A stretch of 64,000 bases of DNA, taken from the NCBI GenBank assembly GCA_040954595.2, contig CM082585.2, positions 11,470,001 through 11,534,000 of the forward strand, written 5' to 3'. Source of the stretch: Balanoglossus misakiensis (Eukaryota > Hemichordata). Each line of letters starts with the position of its first letter. The stretch's first letter is position 1. Below, piece after piece: positions 63,310-64,000 of this stretch. Made by a program: the position numbers and the translations under genes. The notes beneath the pieces were generated by a model. It was not told the origin of the DNA and searched no databases. It saw only the letters and a program-made list of their open reading frames with translations.

Positions 63310-63485
63310 GTAAGTTGCTGACGTCACTGTAGTATTTTCAACGCGCGTCTTCTGCTTGCGCAGGAAGTGAAAGTGAATTAACCCATCGGAACGTTGCCGT
63401 TTTTGACACCCGGTTTGTACTTTGAAGCCCAAAATTGAGGGTGTCGTTCCACTTTAAATGTTAATGTGTCCCATTAGCAGAAATA
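63310..63485 (-). repeat. Inverted-repeat arm, right copy (possible TIR)
   Basis: Anchors on the plus strand: AGTTGCTGACGTCAC (63313-63327), AAGTGAAAGTGAA (63365-63377) and CGTTCCACTTTAA (63445-63457), in the mirror order of the left copy. Here AAGTGAAAGTGAA is preceded by GG, giving an ETS-IRF-like GGAAGTGAAAGTGAA. Outside the anchors similarity fades quickly. Confidence 0.6.
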
Positions 63486-64000
63486 GTCGGTTTGCTGATC
63501 GCCGGTTTGCTGCACTGTGTTTACGTGAATCAGTTTCCCCAAAGTGTCGCAAAATACGTTCCTTGCCTCCAGGGAAGCGGTTTCGGTTAGGGTTGATTGT
63601 TCTCACAATCTTTACTCATGTTAGTGATTGCTGTGGCTTTTTTTTTGTCTGAGAAGAACAAGAGCTTGGCTGTTTCTGGACTTTGTTGAGCAGGGAAACG
63701 ATTAGTGGGTCTGATTGTCGTTTTACCTACTCTGTAAAGACAATGGCTCTTTGATGCTCATTGCCTCTTTTTTCTCTCTCTCTGCGTCTCGCATTGGTGG
63801 CCACACAAGTACAGCTGGATACATTGAGTATCAGCAAAGAAGGAAGAAGATACTTGATGTACAAAAGAAGAACAGATGTTCTGATCTTGTTTGAGACAAT
63901 CAACTCATCCTGGCATCAGTCAGGCTGAAAAGACGAGCAGTCACAACACAAAAGTCTCACCGCCTGCACCGATTGTCAGCCGGAATTTCTCTTTGTTCCC
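63486..64000. other. Right-end flank, no gene seen
   Basis: CpG-moderate DNA with a TTTTTTTTTCT run and a short CT repeat near 63770-63784. No coding signal or regulatory composite was recognised. Confidence 0.5.

Noticed and set aside
62203-63432. Open frames inside and across the inverted repeats (109, 102, 91 and 124 codons)
   Set aside because: Mutually overlapping on both strands. The shared IHFH-like peptide in two of them only reflects the repeated DNA anchor TTCACTTTCACTT.

Overview
The window is animal nuclear DNA, most likely from an invertebrate deuterostome (hemichordate, echinoderm or amphioxus). A mollusc or another lophotrochozoan cannot be excluded. The evidence is one intronless SoxB2 gene whose HMG box is vertebrate-like and whose C-terminal motif resembles vertebrate SOX14/SOX21, inside a very large, almost gene-free region. 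That region is rich in CT, GATA/TATG, CATC and poly-C microsatellites and has no prokaryotic features. I recognise no autonomous transposon, tRNA, rRNA or second complete protein gene.

Layout. Positions 1-20950 are intergenic, with normal CpG density, several microsatellites and several motif-dense segments that look like enhancers. The SoxB2 coding sequence lies at 20951-21688 on the minus strand. Its promoter side is 21689-22630 and its 3' flank runs toward lower coordinates. About 2 kb beyond the stop codon, at 18835-18925, is the most striking non-coding segment: a POU octamer, inverted SOX sites, a TCF/SOX-like site and a GTCATT inverted repeat within about 90 bases. A second SOX-site cluster lies upstream at 23190-23420. 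From about 23.1-23.6 kb to 62.2 kb the DNA becomes AT/TG-rich and visibly CpG-poor, and then switches back to CpG-rich sequence at 62.3-63.6 kb. In invertebrates such a CpG-poor block often marks a methylated transcription unit, so it may be a large intron or gene body. Two weak candidate exons lie in it (37897-37962 and 38177-38258). Short CpG-normal, homeodomain-, PBX/MEIS-, RFX- or nuclear-receptor-motif-rich islands are scattered through it.

Repeats include a TATATAG-type interspersed repeat in two opposite copies (33797-33951 and 39778-39848), a hairpin-forming minisatellite (38981-39104), and a pair of diverged inverted copies of an about 170-190 bp sequence at 62290-62480 and 63310-63485. 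The inverted pair encloses a tiny ORF and may be the ends of a non-autonomous element.

The best reading is a developmental-regulator locus: one neural SoxB2 transcription-factor gene within a regulatory landscape. All enhancer calls are pattern-based inferences from motif content; no alignment could be run.
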